Shown piece by piece: positions 8,222 through 17,256 of a DNA stretch of 64,000 nucleotides. Each line of letters begins with the position of its first letter. Position 1 is the stretch's first letter. The notes under the pieces were generated by a model, which saw nothing but the letters and a program-made list of their open reading frames with translations, searched no databases and was not told the origin of the DNA. Made by a program: the position numbers and the translations under genes. Source of the stretch: Myxococcales bacterium (GTDB lineage: Bacteria > Myxococcota_A > Polyangia > Polyangiales > JADJMO01); the NCBI GenBank assembly GCA_016709545.1, contig JADJMO010000018.1, positions 62,001 to 126,000 of the forward strand, written 5' to 3'.

Positions 8222-11200
8222 ATGCGCGTCGCCGCCCTCTCCGCTCTCCTGTTCGTGGCTGGATGCAGCAGCGCCGGCGCCCCTTCGTCGAACGAGGCGC
8301 CGGACGCGTCGTTGCCGTCGCGGGAGAGCGCCTCTTCGCTGCAGGTGGCGCGGCGGATCCCCGGGGTCGCCGCCCGCCTGTCTTCGCGGGTCGGTCTCGC
8401 GCGCGACGCGGCAGGGTATCGGGCGAACGTGGCCGGTGCGCTGGCGGTCGCGGTCCCCCTGCGCGCGGACGCGCCGCTGCACCTCGCTCCGAGCGGTCGA
8501 CCGGAAGCGTTCCTCGACGTCGCCGTGGAGGCCTCCGCCGTGGAGGGCACCGCCGAGGGTGGCGTGGTGCTCTACGCGAAGGCGCTCGCGGGCGACGACC
8601 TGCTGCAGGTCGTGCACGAGGATCGCGTGGAGGAGCTCCGCGTGTTGCACACGCCCCGCGCCACGACGGCGCTGCGCTGGACGATCCGCAAGGGGCCCGG
8701 CGTCCAGACCCTGCGCCTGGTCGAGGGGCGCATCCACGCCGTCGTCGATGGCGTCGCGGCGATCGTGAGCGAGCCGCTCGTGGTCCTCGACGCAAAGGGG
8801 CGCGAGCGACGCGGCGTCCTGCACCTCGAGACCAAGGGGGACGTCACCGTCGTCACCGCCGACGTCGCCACCCACGATCTCGCGTTCCCCGTGGTGGTCG
8901 ATCCGGGCTGGTCGCGCACGTTCGACAAGCTCAACCACATCCGCGAGCGCATGGTCGGCGTCCCGCTGGCCGACGGGCGGGTCGTCGTGTTCCCCGGGTT
9001 CCTCTCGTCGGTGCTCACCCCCGACATCTACGATCCGGTGACCGACCGGTTCACCAAGGGCCCTGACACCCTCGTGTCCCGCTCCCGCGCCGGCGTGGTG
9101 CGGCTCGCGAGCGGGAAGGTGCTGTGGTTCGGCAGCGAGTTCGGGGCCGACAACGCCACCTACGAGGTCTGGGATCCGACGACCGGTTCGGCCGCCAAGA
9201 AGGCGATGGCGCTCACCGGCGTGTCCGGCGACGCGTGGACGACCCTGCCGAGCGGCAAGGTGTTCTCGCTCGTGGGCAGCGGCAACAGAGCCCAGATCTA
9301 CGACCCTCCGACCGACGCCTGGACGGAGGTCGCGAGCGCGCCCACCGGTCACTCCGACGGCGCCGCCGTCACGCTGGCGAGCGGCAAGGTGCTCGTGGCC
9401 GGCGGCTGCTGCTCGAGCGGGTACGCCGAGGTCTACGACCCCGCGACCAACACCTGGTCCGCCACGTTCAACATGAACGGCGCGCGCGTGAACCCGACCA
9501 TGCTCCTGTTGCCGAGCGGCAAGGTGCTCGTCGCGGGCAACGACACGATCGGCGGTCGCGCGGAGCTCTTCGATCCGGCGACCCTCAAGTTCACCAAGCT
9601 CACCGCGCCGGTGGATCTGCCGGGAGGCAAGATGCACGGGGCCATGCTGCCCGACGGCCGCGCCCTGCTCATCGTGCCCGCGACCAAGCAGACCTACTAC
9701 TACACCGAGGCGGGCGGCTTCGTGCTCGGCACCGACCTGCAGATGACGCGCACCAACCCCGTGCTCGCCCCGCTCGCCGGCGGGCGGCTGCTGGTGGCCG
9801 GAGGCCTCGGCGGCACGGCCGGGGTCGACGAGAGCCGCAACACGGCGGAGGTGTGGACCGACGCCGTGAAGGCGAAGACCTGCACCACGACCACCGACTG
9901 CGGCGGCGGGCCGTGCGTCGACGGCTACTGCTGCGACCGCGCGTGCACCGAGACCTGTTACGGCTGCAAGGTGCCCGGGCGCGAGGGCTTCTGCTCGCCG
10001 ATCACCGGTAGCGCGCCGACGGGCAGCGGCAAGACCTGCTCCCCGTTCCTGAACTGCTTCGGCGGGGCGTGCATGGCGACCTGCATCTCCGCCACCGACT
10101 GCGCGGCGGGTCTGGCCTGCCTGTACGGCACGTGCGCGACCAAGCTCGCGGCGGGCAAGGGGTGTCTGCTCGCGGCCGACTGCACCTCGGGCAACTGCGT
10201 CGACGGCGTGTGCTGCGACACCGGCTGCACCGAGCAGTGCAAGGCCTGTGACGTGCCGGGCAAGCTCGGCACCTGCTCGACGGTGACGGGCGCCCCCCAC
10301 GGAGCGCGCACGACGTGTACCCCCTACCTCTGCGGCGCGACGAGCTGCCTCACGAGCTGCGCCACGAGCGCCGACTGCGCCAAGGGGGCCTACTGCTCGG
10401 GCACCGCGTGCGTGACGACGACCAAGGCCAACGGCGCCTCCTGCGGCGATCCGCGCGAGTGCACGAGCGGGTTCTGCGTGGACGGCGTGTGCTGCGGTAC
10501 GGCGTGCAACCAGCCCTGCCAGGCGTGCGGCGCGAGCGGCACCTGCGCGTTCGTGACCACCGGCACGCCCGATCCGCGGAAGCTCTGCGTCGGCGAGTGC
10601 GCAGGCGGCTGCGGAACCAGCGGATGCTCGTTCAAGCCGTCGACGGCCCCCTGCGGAGGCTCCTGCGTCGGGAGCACGCTGAGCAGCGGCGGGCGCTGCG
10701 CGGGCACGAGCGAGGCGTGCGTCGGCTCGGGTACGGGCGCGTGCCCTGCCGGGCTCGTCTGCGCGAGCAGCACCGCGTGCCTCGACAAGTGCGCGAAGGA
10801 CGCGGACTGCGTCTCCGGCAAGTGCGACACGGCGAGCGGTGTCTGCGGCGCGCTGCCGGTCGACGCCGGCCCGGAGGTCTCTGACGCGAGCGGCGACACG
10901 GATGTCCCTGACACTGGCGCCGTGGACACCGGCTCCGTCGTCGACACGGGCTCCGTCGTCGACACGGGCACCGACCTCGGGTTCGCCGACGGCGCGGCGC
11001 CGGTGATCGCCGATCGCCCTGCGCTGCCTCCGGGCGTGAAGACGTGCACCAAGGACGCCGAGTGCGAGACCAACCACTGCGTCGAGGGCGTGTGCTGCAA
11101 CACCGCGTGCGAGCAGAAGTGCTACTCGTGCGCGCTCCTCGGCAGCCCGGGCATCTGCACCGTGGAGCCCGTCGGCGTCGATCTCCGCCAGAACTGCGGC

Positions 11201-11608
11201 CCCGCGCGCACGTGCCTCGGCACCTGCGACGGCGCCGGCGAGTGCATCGGCGCCGGCAAAGGCACGATGTGCGCGCGCAACCGCTGCACCGGCCCGAGCA
11301 CCGGCGTCGGTCCCGCGTACTGCGCGGCGCCCGGGGCCAAGTGCGAGGAGGGCGGGAGCGTCGCCTTCGACTGCGGGCCGTACGCCTGCGCGCCGGCGTT
11401 CGGCGCCTGCCTGCAGAGCTGCGCCACGACGGCCGACTGCGCGAACGGGTATGCGTGCGACGTCCCGAGCAAGACCTGTCTCGCCGCGGAGCCGCCCTCG
11501 ACCGACTCGGGCTGCGCCGTGTCGGGCCGTGGGGCACAGGGCTCCGCCGCGCTCGTGCTCGGTCTCGGGTCGCTCGGCGCGCTCCTCGCGCGTCGTCGTC
11601 GGCGCTGA
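8222..11608 (+). CDS. large kelch-type, Cys-rich surface lipoprotein with MYXO-CTERM anchor
   Basis: 1128 residues. Lipoprotein signal (LLFVAGCSSAG) at the N-terminus. Residues ~240-550 hold kelch-like beta-propeller repeats (recurrent LPSGKVLVAGG and AEVYDPATNTW). From ~555 four homologous Cys-rich modules follow, each starting CVDG(V/Y)CC or CVEGVCC and containing a C-x(3)-C-x2-C core, near 9916, 10198, 10477 and 11080. An Asp-Thr-Gly-rich linker sits near 10900-10980. The C-terminus has a Gly-Cys, a hydrophobic helix and RRRRR, which is the MYXO-CTERM surface-sorting tail of myxobacteria. Both a lipobox and a MYXO-CTERM are present, so it could be tethered at either end. Probable cell-surface protein; ligand unknown. 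Confidence 0.85.
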   Translation: MRVAALSALLFVAGCSSAGAPSSNEAPDASLPSRESASSLQVARRIPGVAARLSSRVGLARDAAGYRANVAGALAVAVPLRADAPLHLAPSGRPEAFLDVAVEASAVEGTAEGGVVLYAKALAGDDLLQVVHEDRVEELRVLHTPRATTALRWTIRKGPGVQTLRLVEGRIHAVVDGVAAIVSEPLVVLDAKGRERRGVLHLETKGDVTVVTADVATHDLAFPVVVDPGWSRTFDKLNHIRERMVGVPLADGRVVVFPGFLSSVLTPDIYDPVTDRFTKGPDTLVSRSRAGVVRLASGKVLWFGSEFGADNATYEVWDPTTGSAAKKAMALTGVSGDAWTTLPSGKVFSLVGSGNRAQIYDPPTDAWTEVASAPTGHSDGAAVTLASGKVLVAGGCCSSGYAEVYDPATNTWSATFNMNGARVNPTMLLLPSGKVLVAGNDTIGGRAELFDPATLKFTKLTAPVDLPGGKMHGAMLPDGRALLIVPATKQTYYYTEAGGFVLGTDLQMTRTNPVLAPLAGGRLLVAGGLGGTAGVDESRNTAEVWTDAVKAKTCTTTTDCGGGPCVDGYCCDRACTETCYGCKVPGREGFCSPITGSAPTGSGKTCSPFLNCFGGACMATCISATDCAAGLACLYGTCATKLAAGKGCLLAADCTSGNCVDGVCCDTGCTEQCKACDVPGKLGTCSTVTGAPHGARTTCTPYLCGATSCLTSCATSADCAKGAYCSGTACVTTTKANGASCGDPRECTSGFCVDGVCCGTACNQPCQACGASGTCAFVTTGTPDPRKLCVGECAGGCGTSGCSFKPSTAPCGGSCVGSTLSSGGRCAGTSEACVGSGTGACPAGLVCASSTACLDKCAKDADCVSGKCDTASGVCGALPVDAGPEVSDASGDTDVPDTGAVDTGSVVDTGSVVDTGTDLGFADGAAPVIADRPALPPGVKTCTKDAECETNHCVEGVCCNTACEQKCYSCALLGSPGICTVEPVGVDLRQNCGPARTCLGTCDGAGECIGAGKGTMCARNRCTGPSTGVGPAYCAAPGAKCEEGGSVAFDCGPYACAPAFGACLQSCATTADCANGYACDVPSKTCLAAEPPSTDSGCAVSGRGAQGSAALVLGLGSLGALLARRRRR

Positions 11609-11664
11609 CCGGCTTGCGCTCGGTCAATGGCTGTTTCGGCCAACCTTCGCTAGACCCTCCGACC

Positions 11665-12033
11665 ATGAAGGTCGCCGCCCTCGTCTTCGTCCTCTTCGCG
11701 CTGCTCACCGCTGCCTACGGCCTCGCCGTCGTCGTGCCGAAGTACGTCGATGCCAACCGCGCCTACACGTCCACGCCTTCGAGCAGCAATGGGTACGGCG
11801 TGTACGACCCCGCGCGTGTGGAGAAGCGGCACCGCATCGAGACGACGCGCGACGAGCTGCGCGGTCGCTCGCAGAGCTACGCGATGGCCATCGTCGCGAC
11901 GTCGTTCGTCGGCCTCGTCCTCGCGGTGATCGGCCGCAAGAAGCCTGGTCCGAAGACGGGGCTCATCATCGGGCTCGCCGTGCTCGGCTTCGTCTCGGTC
12001 GCCGTCATGCAGGGCATGGGCAACATCTTCTGA
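11665..12033 (+). CDS. small membrane protein, unknown
   Basis: 122 residues. Hydrophobic segments at ~3-25, ~77-93 and ~100-115 frame a polar central stretch rich in Arg/Glu (residues ~50-72), so it is a small multi-spanning inner-membrane protein. No recognised family. It starts 57 bp after the kelch gene and could be co-transcribed with it. Its stop abuts the stop of the oppositely oriented aldo/keto reductase-like gene with no gap. Confidence 0.65.
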   Translation: MKVAALVFVLFALLTAAYGLAVVVPKYVDANRAYTSTPSSSNGYGVYDPARVEKRHRIETTRDELRGRSQSYAMAIVATSFVGLVLAVIGRKKPGPKTGLIIGLAVLGFVSVAVMQGMGNIF

Positions 12034-12819
12034 TCAGCCGTGGACGGCGTGCCCGAACGCGCGCATCCACTTCGCCTCGTCCTCCGACAGCGGCCCCTTC
12101 TCGAGCGCGTCGAGGTTCTCCTGCAATTGCTGGCCGTTCGCGGGCCCGGTGAGCGCGAGGTCCACGTGGGGGTTCGAGAGCTGGAACCGGTAGCAGTCCC
12201 CCGCGGTCATCACGTTGCCGGTCCACCCGCTCGGACGTTTGAGCAGCTTGCGCCACGAGGTGGCGGTGTACGCGAGGATCGTCGGCTGGTCCGCGCGGCG
12301 GTGGGGGAAGATCTCGCGCTCGGCGCCGGGGTGCGCCGCGTTGTAGCGGATCATGAACAGGTCGAGCGGCGAGTCGGCCGCGAGACGGCCGGCCCGCGGG
12401 CGGTCGTGGATGCTCATGCCGATCGCGCGTACCTTGCCGCTCTCCTTCAGGTGCAACATCTCGCGCTCGGTCGCGCTCGACCACGCCGCGCCGACGCCGA
12501 CCCAGCCGAGCAGGTACGTGTCGAGGTAGTCGACGCCGAGGTCGCGCAGCAGCGCTTCGGCGCCGCGGCGCACGCCCCACCCGAACCAGCCGATCTTGGC
12601 GTAGCCGATCACCGCGGTCTGCTCGCGGCGCTGCTTCAGGGCCTCGCGCAGCGGGTTCTTCAGGCCGCCGGAGCGCATCGTCCAGAGGAACGTGTTCACC
12701 CCGCGGTCCATCGCGGTGCGCACGCCCGCCTCGTCGATGCCGAAGCTCGCGGCGAGCCCGAGCCGGAAGAGCCGCTTGCCGGGGAAGGCGGAGGGGGTGC
12801 GGTGCAGCCAGTCGTCCAT
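12034..12819 (-). CDS. aldo/keto reductase-fold protein, catalytic residues apparently lost
   Basis: 261 residues from the ATG at 12819 (MDDWLHRTPSAFPGKRLFRL). An in-frame ATG at 12855 would add 12 residues. The overall pattern is that of aldo/keto reductases: LLRDLGVDYLDTYLLGW matches the beta4 strand where active members have a histidine, and SGKVRAIGMSIHDR matches the next strand. The usual tetrad is not evident: the Asp and Tyr of the NFFDTAxxYG region are replaced by a stretch reading GVNTFLWT, and the His after DYLDTYLL is Gly. A lysine (YAKIG) remains. It may bind a nucleotide without normal reductase activity, or use a different site. It lies 100 bp downstream of the LarA-like gene in the same direction. 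Confidence 0.65.
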   Translation of the reverse strand: MDDWLHRTPSAFPGKRLFRLGLAASFGIDEAGVRTAMDRGVNTFLWTMRSGGLKNPLREALKQRREQTAVIGYAKIGWFGWGVRRGAEALLRDLGVDYLDTYLLGWVGVGAAWSSATEREMLHLKESGKVRAIGMSIHDRPRAGRLAADSPLDLFMIRYNAAHPGAEREIFPHRRADQPTILAYTATSWRKLLKRPSGWTGNVMTAGDCYRFQLSNPHVDLALTGPANGQQLQENLDALEKGPLSEDEAKWMRAFGHAVHG

Positions 12820-12882
12820 CGACCGTGGGATGCCGACGGCCGAGCTCGGGTGCAAGTGAGCGGAGCGGAGCGCAGCGAACGG

Positions 12883-12904
12883 CGGCCGCCTCCACGGGCG
12901 GCCG
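12883..12904. terminator. hairpin between the larA-like and aldo/keto reductase-like genes
   Basis: A perfect 8-bp inverted repeat (CGGCCGCC / GGCGGCCG) with a 6-base loop lies just beyond the stop of the LarA-like gene on the minus strand. There is no T-tract after it, so it is at best a weak or Rho-assisted terminator, or an mRNA-stabilising hairpin. Confidence 0.35.
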
Positions 12905-12919
12905 CTCGAGAAAGAAGGG

Positions 12920-14500
12920 CTAGGCGCTCGACTCGGCGACCGCGATCGGTGGGATGTGCAGCATCGTGATCGACGGGTCGCGCGGGGCGGTGTCGCGGGC
13001 CATCTCGAGGGCCTCGGGCATCGACCGCGCGGTCTCGTAGCCGAGGAGCTTCGGGATGTACTCGTTGTCGGCGCCGACGACGATCACGCGCCCGAGCCAC
13101 TGCCGGCCGGCCTCGCCCCAGTACCACATGAAGAACGGGTGGGCCGGGTGGTACGCGTTCCCGAAGCGGTACATCTCGATGTACGCCGGGTTGGACGCGA
13201 ACTTCTTCTCGAAGCGCTTGTGCAGCTCCATCGCGTCGCGTGTCTCGGGCAACAAGCGGTGCACGAACTCGATGTACGGAGCGTGGTGATCGTTGTCGAA
13301 CTGGTCGGTGCACGGGTGGCAGATGATCATCGTGCCGCCCTTCTTCACCATCGGGACGCCCTTGTAGAGGTTGAACAGGTAGCCCTGCGCCATCACCTGC
13401 ACGAGCAGGGGGTTCAGGAACGAGTTCACGTTGTAGGGGCTGATGTACGGGATGCCCGAGACGAGGATGTCGGCCTGGCCCTTGATGGGCACCGCGTACT
13501 GCTCGTACGACTTGGCGAGGGTGAGCTCGTGCACCGGCTCGCACGCGCCGGCGAACACGCCGGTCACGCCGTAGGGCGAGGGCACGCGCTGGAAGATCGC
13601 CTGCCGCGCGGGCTGGGGGAGCTTGCTCAGCGTGAAGGTGAGCGCCTTGAGCGCGGCGCGCTCGCGGCCCGTGAGGTCGTCCTCGTTCTTGCCGAGGAAG
13701 GCCAGCGGGTCGTCGAACATGCGGTTGTTCACCGTCGTCTCGATGTGAAACACCTTGAGGTGCTTCTCCATCTGCTGGCCCATGCGCTCGACGCTGGTGG
13801 CGAGCGCCGACGACTTCGGGTCCATGTACGAGTGGCAGTCGCGCATCACCTTGGGGTTGTGGTGCGAGCGCAGCGACTTGTAGCCGCAGAGGCCGACGCT
13901 GACCGACTTGTGGCCGCCGTCCATGGGGACGAGGTTCAGGTTCACGTAGATGATGAGGTCCGACTCGGCCGCGCGGCGGTTGATCTCGACGATCTCGCCC
14001 TGCTCGGTGGTGCAGATCTCCACCATGTTCTTGGCGTCTTCGGCGTCGTGGTTGTAGAGCCGGTCGGGCCAGTGGGCGTCGAAGATCTTGTCGCCGACGA
14101 CGTGGCGCACCTCGTCCGCGGTCATGCGGCGGTGCACGCTCGTCGCGATGATCATCTCGTAGTCCTCGACCGCGTGATCGGCCAAGGTCTGGAGGACGAT
14201 GGTGAGGACGCGCTCGCGGATGTCCGGCCGCCGCATCGGGGGCAGGGGGAGCGAGATGTCGTCGATGGCGATGGTGACCTTCATCCCCGGCCGCAGGAGC
14301 GCGTGGAGCGGGTCCATGCCGACGGGGTGGTTGAGCGCGTAGCGGATGGCCGCGTCGACGTCCTTGAGGCCCTCCATCGGGGGGCGCGGGTAGAACACGC
14401 GCGTGCCGGGCGGCATGTCGACCTCGATGAGGCGATCGCCCGAGAAGATGGTGCGCGGCGCGCTCTTGCGGTCGAGGGTGACGACGAGGGGGTTGCTCAT
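12920..14500 (-). CDS. LarA-like (DUF2088) nickel-pincer racemase family protein
   Basis: 526 residues. The N-terminal half shows the DUF2088/LarA pattern: an IAIDDISLPLPPMRRPDIRE segment near residue 75-95 (family: the D-x-x-RP loop) and the motif VGLCGYKSLRSHHNPKVM near residues 195-215, rich in the Lys and His residues that in LarA carry and ligate the nickel pincer cofactor. The second half would be the cap domain. LarA interconverts D- and L-lactate, and relatives act on other 2-hydroxy acids, so the substrate here is open. No cofactor-making larB/C/E genes are in the window. It follows the HAD phosphatase with a 13-bp gap and likely shares its transcript. Confidence 0.7.
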   Translation of the reverse strand: MSNPLVVTLDRKSAPRTIFSGDRLIEVDMPPGTRVFYPRPPMEGLKDVDAAIRYALNHPVGMDPLHALLRPGMKVTIAIDDISLPLPPMRRPDIRERVLTIVLQTLADHAVEDYEMIIATSVHRRMTADEVRHVVGDKIFDAHWPDRLYNHDAEDAKNMVEICTTEQGEIVEINRRAAESDLIIYVNLNLVPMDGGHKSVSVGLCGYKSLRSHHNPKVMRDCHSYMDPKSSALATSVERMGQQMEKHLKVFHIETTVNNRMFDDPLAFLGKNEDDLTGRERAALKALTFTLSKLPQPARQAIFQRVPSPYGVTGVFAGACEPVHELTLAKSYEQYAVPIKGQADILVSGIPYISPYNVNSFLNPLLVQVMAQGYLFNLYKGVPMVKKGGTMIICHPCTDQFDNDHHAPYIEFVHRLLPETRDAMELHKRFEKKFASNPAYIEMYRFGNAYHPAHPFFMWYWGEAGRQWLGRVIVVGADNEYIPKLLGYETARSMPEALEMARDTAPRDPSITMLHIPPIAVAESSA

Positions 14501-14513
14501 GATCTTCGCTCGG

Positions 14514-15173
14514 TCAGGTCAGGTCCACGACGGGCCAGGAATACGCCTTGGCGAGCTGCCGCAGGCGGGCGTCGGGGTTCACACAGGCGGGGTGGCCGAC
14601 GACGGACAACATCGGCACGTCGGAGTAGCTGTCGCTGTATGCGAAGCACTCCTCGAGGTCGTGGCCCTGGCCGCGCGCGTGCTCGCGGATGAGGCGCGCC
14701 TTCTCGGGACCGGCGACGACGGGGCGCAGGAGCCGGCCGGTCGCGTGGTTGTCCTTGATCTCGAGGCGGTTGGCGATGACGTGGTGCGCGCCCAGGTACT
14801 GGGCGAGGCGGGTCATCAAGAAGTCGAGCGCGCCCGAGATGATGACCACGTCGTGCCCTAGATCGACGCAGCGCTGCACGAAGTCGCGCGCGTGCGGGTG
14901 GAGGGCCTTCTTGATCACCGTCTCGAAGCAGTCGTCGGCCAGCACCTCGAGGCGATCGTGCGAGATGCCCTCGAAGGTGGAGAACAGGAGCTCGTTGAAG
15001 GTGCGGCGGTCGACCATCTCGGCGACCATCATCCGCGGCGCCATCAGCAGCGCGCGGCCGAGCTTCTTGGCCGACAGATAGGGGTTCGCCTGGTTGGCCA
15101 GGTAATAGAGGGTGGGGTGGACGAGGTTCGTCCGCACCAGCGTCCCGTCGACGTCGAAATAGCTTCCAGGCAC
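14514..15173 (-). CDS. HAD-IB family phosphatase (SerB-like)
   Basis: 219 residues starting MPGSYFDVDGTLVRT. The catalytic DxD (Asp7, Asp9) sits in motif I (DVDGTLV). Motif II is the VVIISGALDF strand near residue 112, the motif III lysine is in the GPEKARLI region near 160, and motif IV is near YSDSYSDVPML at 178-188. A helical cap (~20-90) matches the HAD-IB group of phosphoserine- and lysophospholipid-type phosphatases. It is first of a probable operon with the LarA-like gene. The substrate cannot be read from sequence; a phosphorylated small acid or lipid is likely. Confidence 0.8.
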   Translation of the reverse strand: MPGSYFDVDGTLVRTNLVHPTLYYLANQANPYLSAKKLGRALLMAPRMMVAEMVDRRTFNELLFSTFEGISHDRLEVLADDCFETVIKKALHPHARDFVQRCVDLGHDVVIISGALDFLMTRLAQYLGAHHVIANRLEIKDNHATGRLLRPVVAGPEKARLIREHARGQGHDLEECFAYSDSYSDVPMLSVVGHPACVNPDARLRQLAKAYSWPVVDLT

Positions 15174-15217
15174 GGCAATCCGGGCTGTCTCGCCGAGGTG
15201 GGGCGGCCCGTCAATGC

Positions 15218-15492
15218 GAAGGTGCGTACGCGGTCACTCCGAGAATGCCCCCGGGCTGAAGCCCGGGGCACCGACGGCCGCGGAAGCCCACCTGCGGCGG
15301 GCTCGCGAAGTGTAGAGGCGCAGCCGGTCGAGTGCGCAATCGTCGCGTACTACGCCGACGACGAAGGCGATGGACGAAGGGCGCCGCGCCGACTGGATAG
15401 CCCGCGCGAGCGGGCTTGCCCCCGCTGTCGGTGCCCCGGGCTTCAGCCGCTTCAGCCCGGGGGTACGATCACGGAAGGTGCGTACGCGGTCA
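15218..15492. repeat. intergenic repeat element: direct repeats flanking inverted repeats
   Basis: A 19-bp sequence, gaaggtgcgtacgcggtca, occurs identically at 15218-15236 and 15474-15492. Between the copies lie two 20-bp inverted arms, CTGAAGCCCGGGGCACCGAC at 15256-15275 and its exact complement at 15427-15446. Each arm is itself part of a CCCGGGCT/AGCCCGGG hairpin. The enclosed ~150 bp has no open gene. The right copy supplies the stop codon of the 55-residue ORF. This layout resembles a MITE-like or REP/BIME-type mobile repeat. It fills nearly all of the ~316-bp gap between flanking genes. Confidence 0.6.
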
Positions 15493-15657
15493 GTCGGTCC
15501 GGCGGCTGCGCACGATCTGGTAGAGGCCGAGCAGGCAGATGGCCCCGCCGAGGATCATCAGGTGGAGCGGGCTCCCCGTGCCGATGAGGCCCCTGCCGGT
15601 CAGGCCGGCGCCGATGGCCGCGAGGCCCATGACCAGGTTGAAGATGCCGACGCCCAT
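15490..15657 (-). CDS. 55-residue membrane protein
   Basis: ATG at 15657, stop TGA at 15492-15490. The product is MGVGIFNLVMGLAAIG..., with two hydrophobic helices (residues ~4-20 and ~30-47) separated by a Gly-rich turn, and a positive C-terminus (RSRRTD). Such two-helix miniproteins are common inner-membrane proteins. No family recognised. It points away from the DUF4139 pair (82 bp between starts). The last codons lie in the right-hand copy of the repeat element, so the C-terminus may have been re-made by insertion of that repeat. Confidence 0.55.
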   Translation of the reverse strand: MGVGIFNLVMGLAAIGAGLTGRGLIGTGSPLHLMILGGAICLLGLYQIVRSRRTD

Positions 15658-15739
15658 GCCGGATCAGCATATCGCAGATCCTCTGGGGTGGTCGGGCGTA
15701 AGAAGGCGTAGGCTCGCCGCGTTCTCCCGAAAGACCCCC

Positions 15740-17236
15740 ATGCAAAGCTCCCGATCCCTCTGGCTCTTCGCCTTGTGCGCCCTGGGCTCCGGCTCGGTCG
15801 CGTGTGGCAAGCCGGCGGTGCCCCCCAAGAAGGCGTCGTTCGACGGTCCGGCCACGCCCCGCGTCTCGGGCATCGACCAGCGCAAGAAGCTCGGCGTCAC
15901 CATCTACAACGCCGACTTCGCCGTGATCCGCGAGCAGCGCGAGGTCGATCTGGTCAAGAACGGCCGCACGGCGCTGCAGCTCGAGGGCGTCGCCGCGCAC
16001 ATCCAGCCCGAGACCGTGCACCTCAAGTCGCTCGCCGGCCCCGACGCCCTCGAGGTCTACGAGCAGAACTTCCGCTACGACCTGCTCACGCCGGCCAAGA
16101 TGCTGGAGAAGTACGTCGGCAAGCAGATCAAGGTCTACCGGTGGAACTCGCTGCTCGGCGTCGAGGAGCCGGTAGCGGCCAAGGTGCTCGCGGCCGAGAA
16201 CGGCCAGCAGCCGGTGTTCGAGATCGGCGGCGAGGTCACCTACGGGTACCCGGGCCGGCTCGCCTTCCCCGAGGTGCCGGCGAACCTCGTCGCCAAGCCC
16301 ACGCTGGTGGTGATGGTCGGGAGCCCCCTCGGCAAGCAGACCATCGAGCTCGGCTACTCGACCTACCAGATGGCGTGGAAGAGCGACTACGTCGTCACCG
16401 TCGACGCCGACGACACGAAGGCCGACATCACGGGGTGGGTCACCCTGGACAACCGCAGCGGCGCCGCGTTCCCCGACGCGGAGCTCAAGCTCGTGGCCGG
16501 CGACGTGCAGAAGTTCGCGCCGCCGAACTATCCGATGGACGAAGAGGACCTCGACGGCGCAGAAGACGGCCCCATGATGAAGGAGGCCCCCGCCAAGCCG
16601 GCCTTCAAGGAGGAGGGGCTCTTCGAGTACCACCTCTACACGCTGGGTCGCCCCACGACGCTGCTGCAGAACGAGAAGAAGCAGGTCACGCTGCTCGAGG
16701 CCGCTTCGGTGCCGGTGAAGAAGCTGCTGCTGTTCTCGGGCACCGCGGGCTACTACCGCGGCAAGTACGGCGCCATCGCGTCGAACCAGAAGGTCTCCGT
16801 GTTCCTCGAGTTCGAGAACAAGAAAGAGCACCATCTGGGTATCCCGCTCCCGAAGGGCATCGTGCGTGTCTACAAGGCGGACAAGTCCGGCGCGCAGCAG
16901 TTCATCGGCGAGGACCACATCGACCACACCCCGCGCGACGAGAAGGTCCGCGTGAAGATGGGAGAGGCGTTCGACGTGGTGGGCGACCGCAAGCAGATGT
17001 CGTGGAAGCCCCACGGCTACTGCACGAGCGAGTCCGACTGGGAGATCTCGCTGCGCAACCACAAGGACAAGGCCGAGACGGTCCGCATCGTCGAGCCGGC
17101 CGAGGGTGACTGGCAGATCCTCTCGTCTTCGCACCCCGCGAAGAAGGAGGACGCGCACACGTTCTTTTTCGACGTCCCCGTGCCCGCCAAGGGCGAGACC
17201 AAGGTGACCTACCGCGTGTCGGTGAAGTGGTGTTGA
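15740..17236 (+). CDS. DUF4139-family lipoprotein (paralogue 1)
   Basis: 498 residues. Lipoprotein signal with a cysteine in GSVACGKP, then the DUF4139 pattern: VTIYNADFAVIREQREVDL at ~55, IQPETVHLKSL, a long beta-rich body with GWVTLDNRSGAAFPDAELKLVAGDV at ~240, and a C-terminal region with HIDHTPRDEKVRVKMGEAFDVVGDR. It is collinear with the next gene over almost the whole length, so this is a tandem duplication. Function of the family is unknown, with outer-membrane or periplasmic location expected. The next gene starts 20 bp after the stop, so they are one operon. Confidence 0.75.
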   Translation: MQSSRSLWLFALCALGSGSVACGKPAVPPKKASFDGPATPRVSGIDQRKKLGVTIYNADFAVIREQREVDLVKNGRTALQLEGVAAHIQPETVHLKSLAGPDALEVYEQNFRYDLLTPAKMLEKYVGKQIKVYRWNSLLGVEEPVAAKVLAAENGQQPVFEIGGEVTYGYPGRLAFPEVPANLVAKPTLVVMVGSPLGKQTIELGYSTYQMAWKSDYVVTVDADDTKADITGWVTLDNRSGAAFPDAELKLVAGDVQKFAPPNYPMDEEDLDGAEDGPMMKEAPAKPAFKEEGLFEYHLYTLGRPTTLLQNEKKQVTLLEAASVPVKKLLLFSGTAGYYRGKYGAIASNQKVSVFLEFENKKEHHLGIPLPKGIVRVYKADKSGAQQFIGEDHIDHTPRDEKVRVKMGEAFDVVGDRKQMSWKPHGYCTSESDWEISLRNHKDKAETVRIVEPAEGDWQILSSSHPAKKEDAHTFFFDVPVPAKGETKVTYRVSVKWC

Positions 17237-17256
17237 CGATGAACCCGGAGCTCCCG

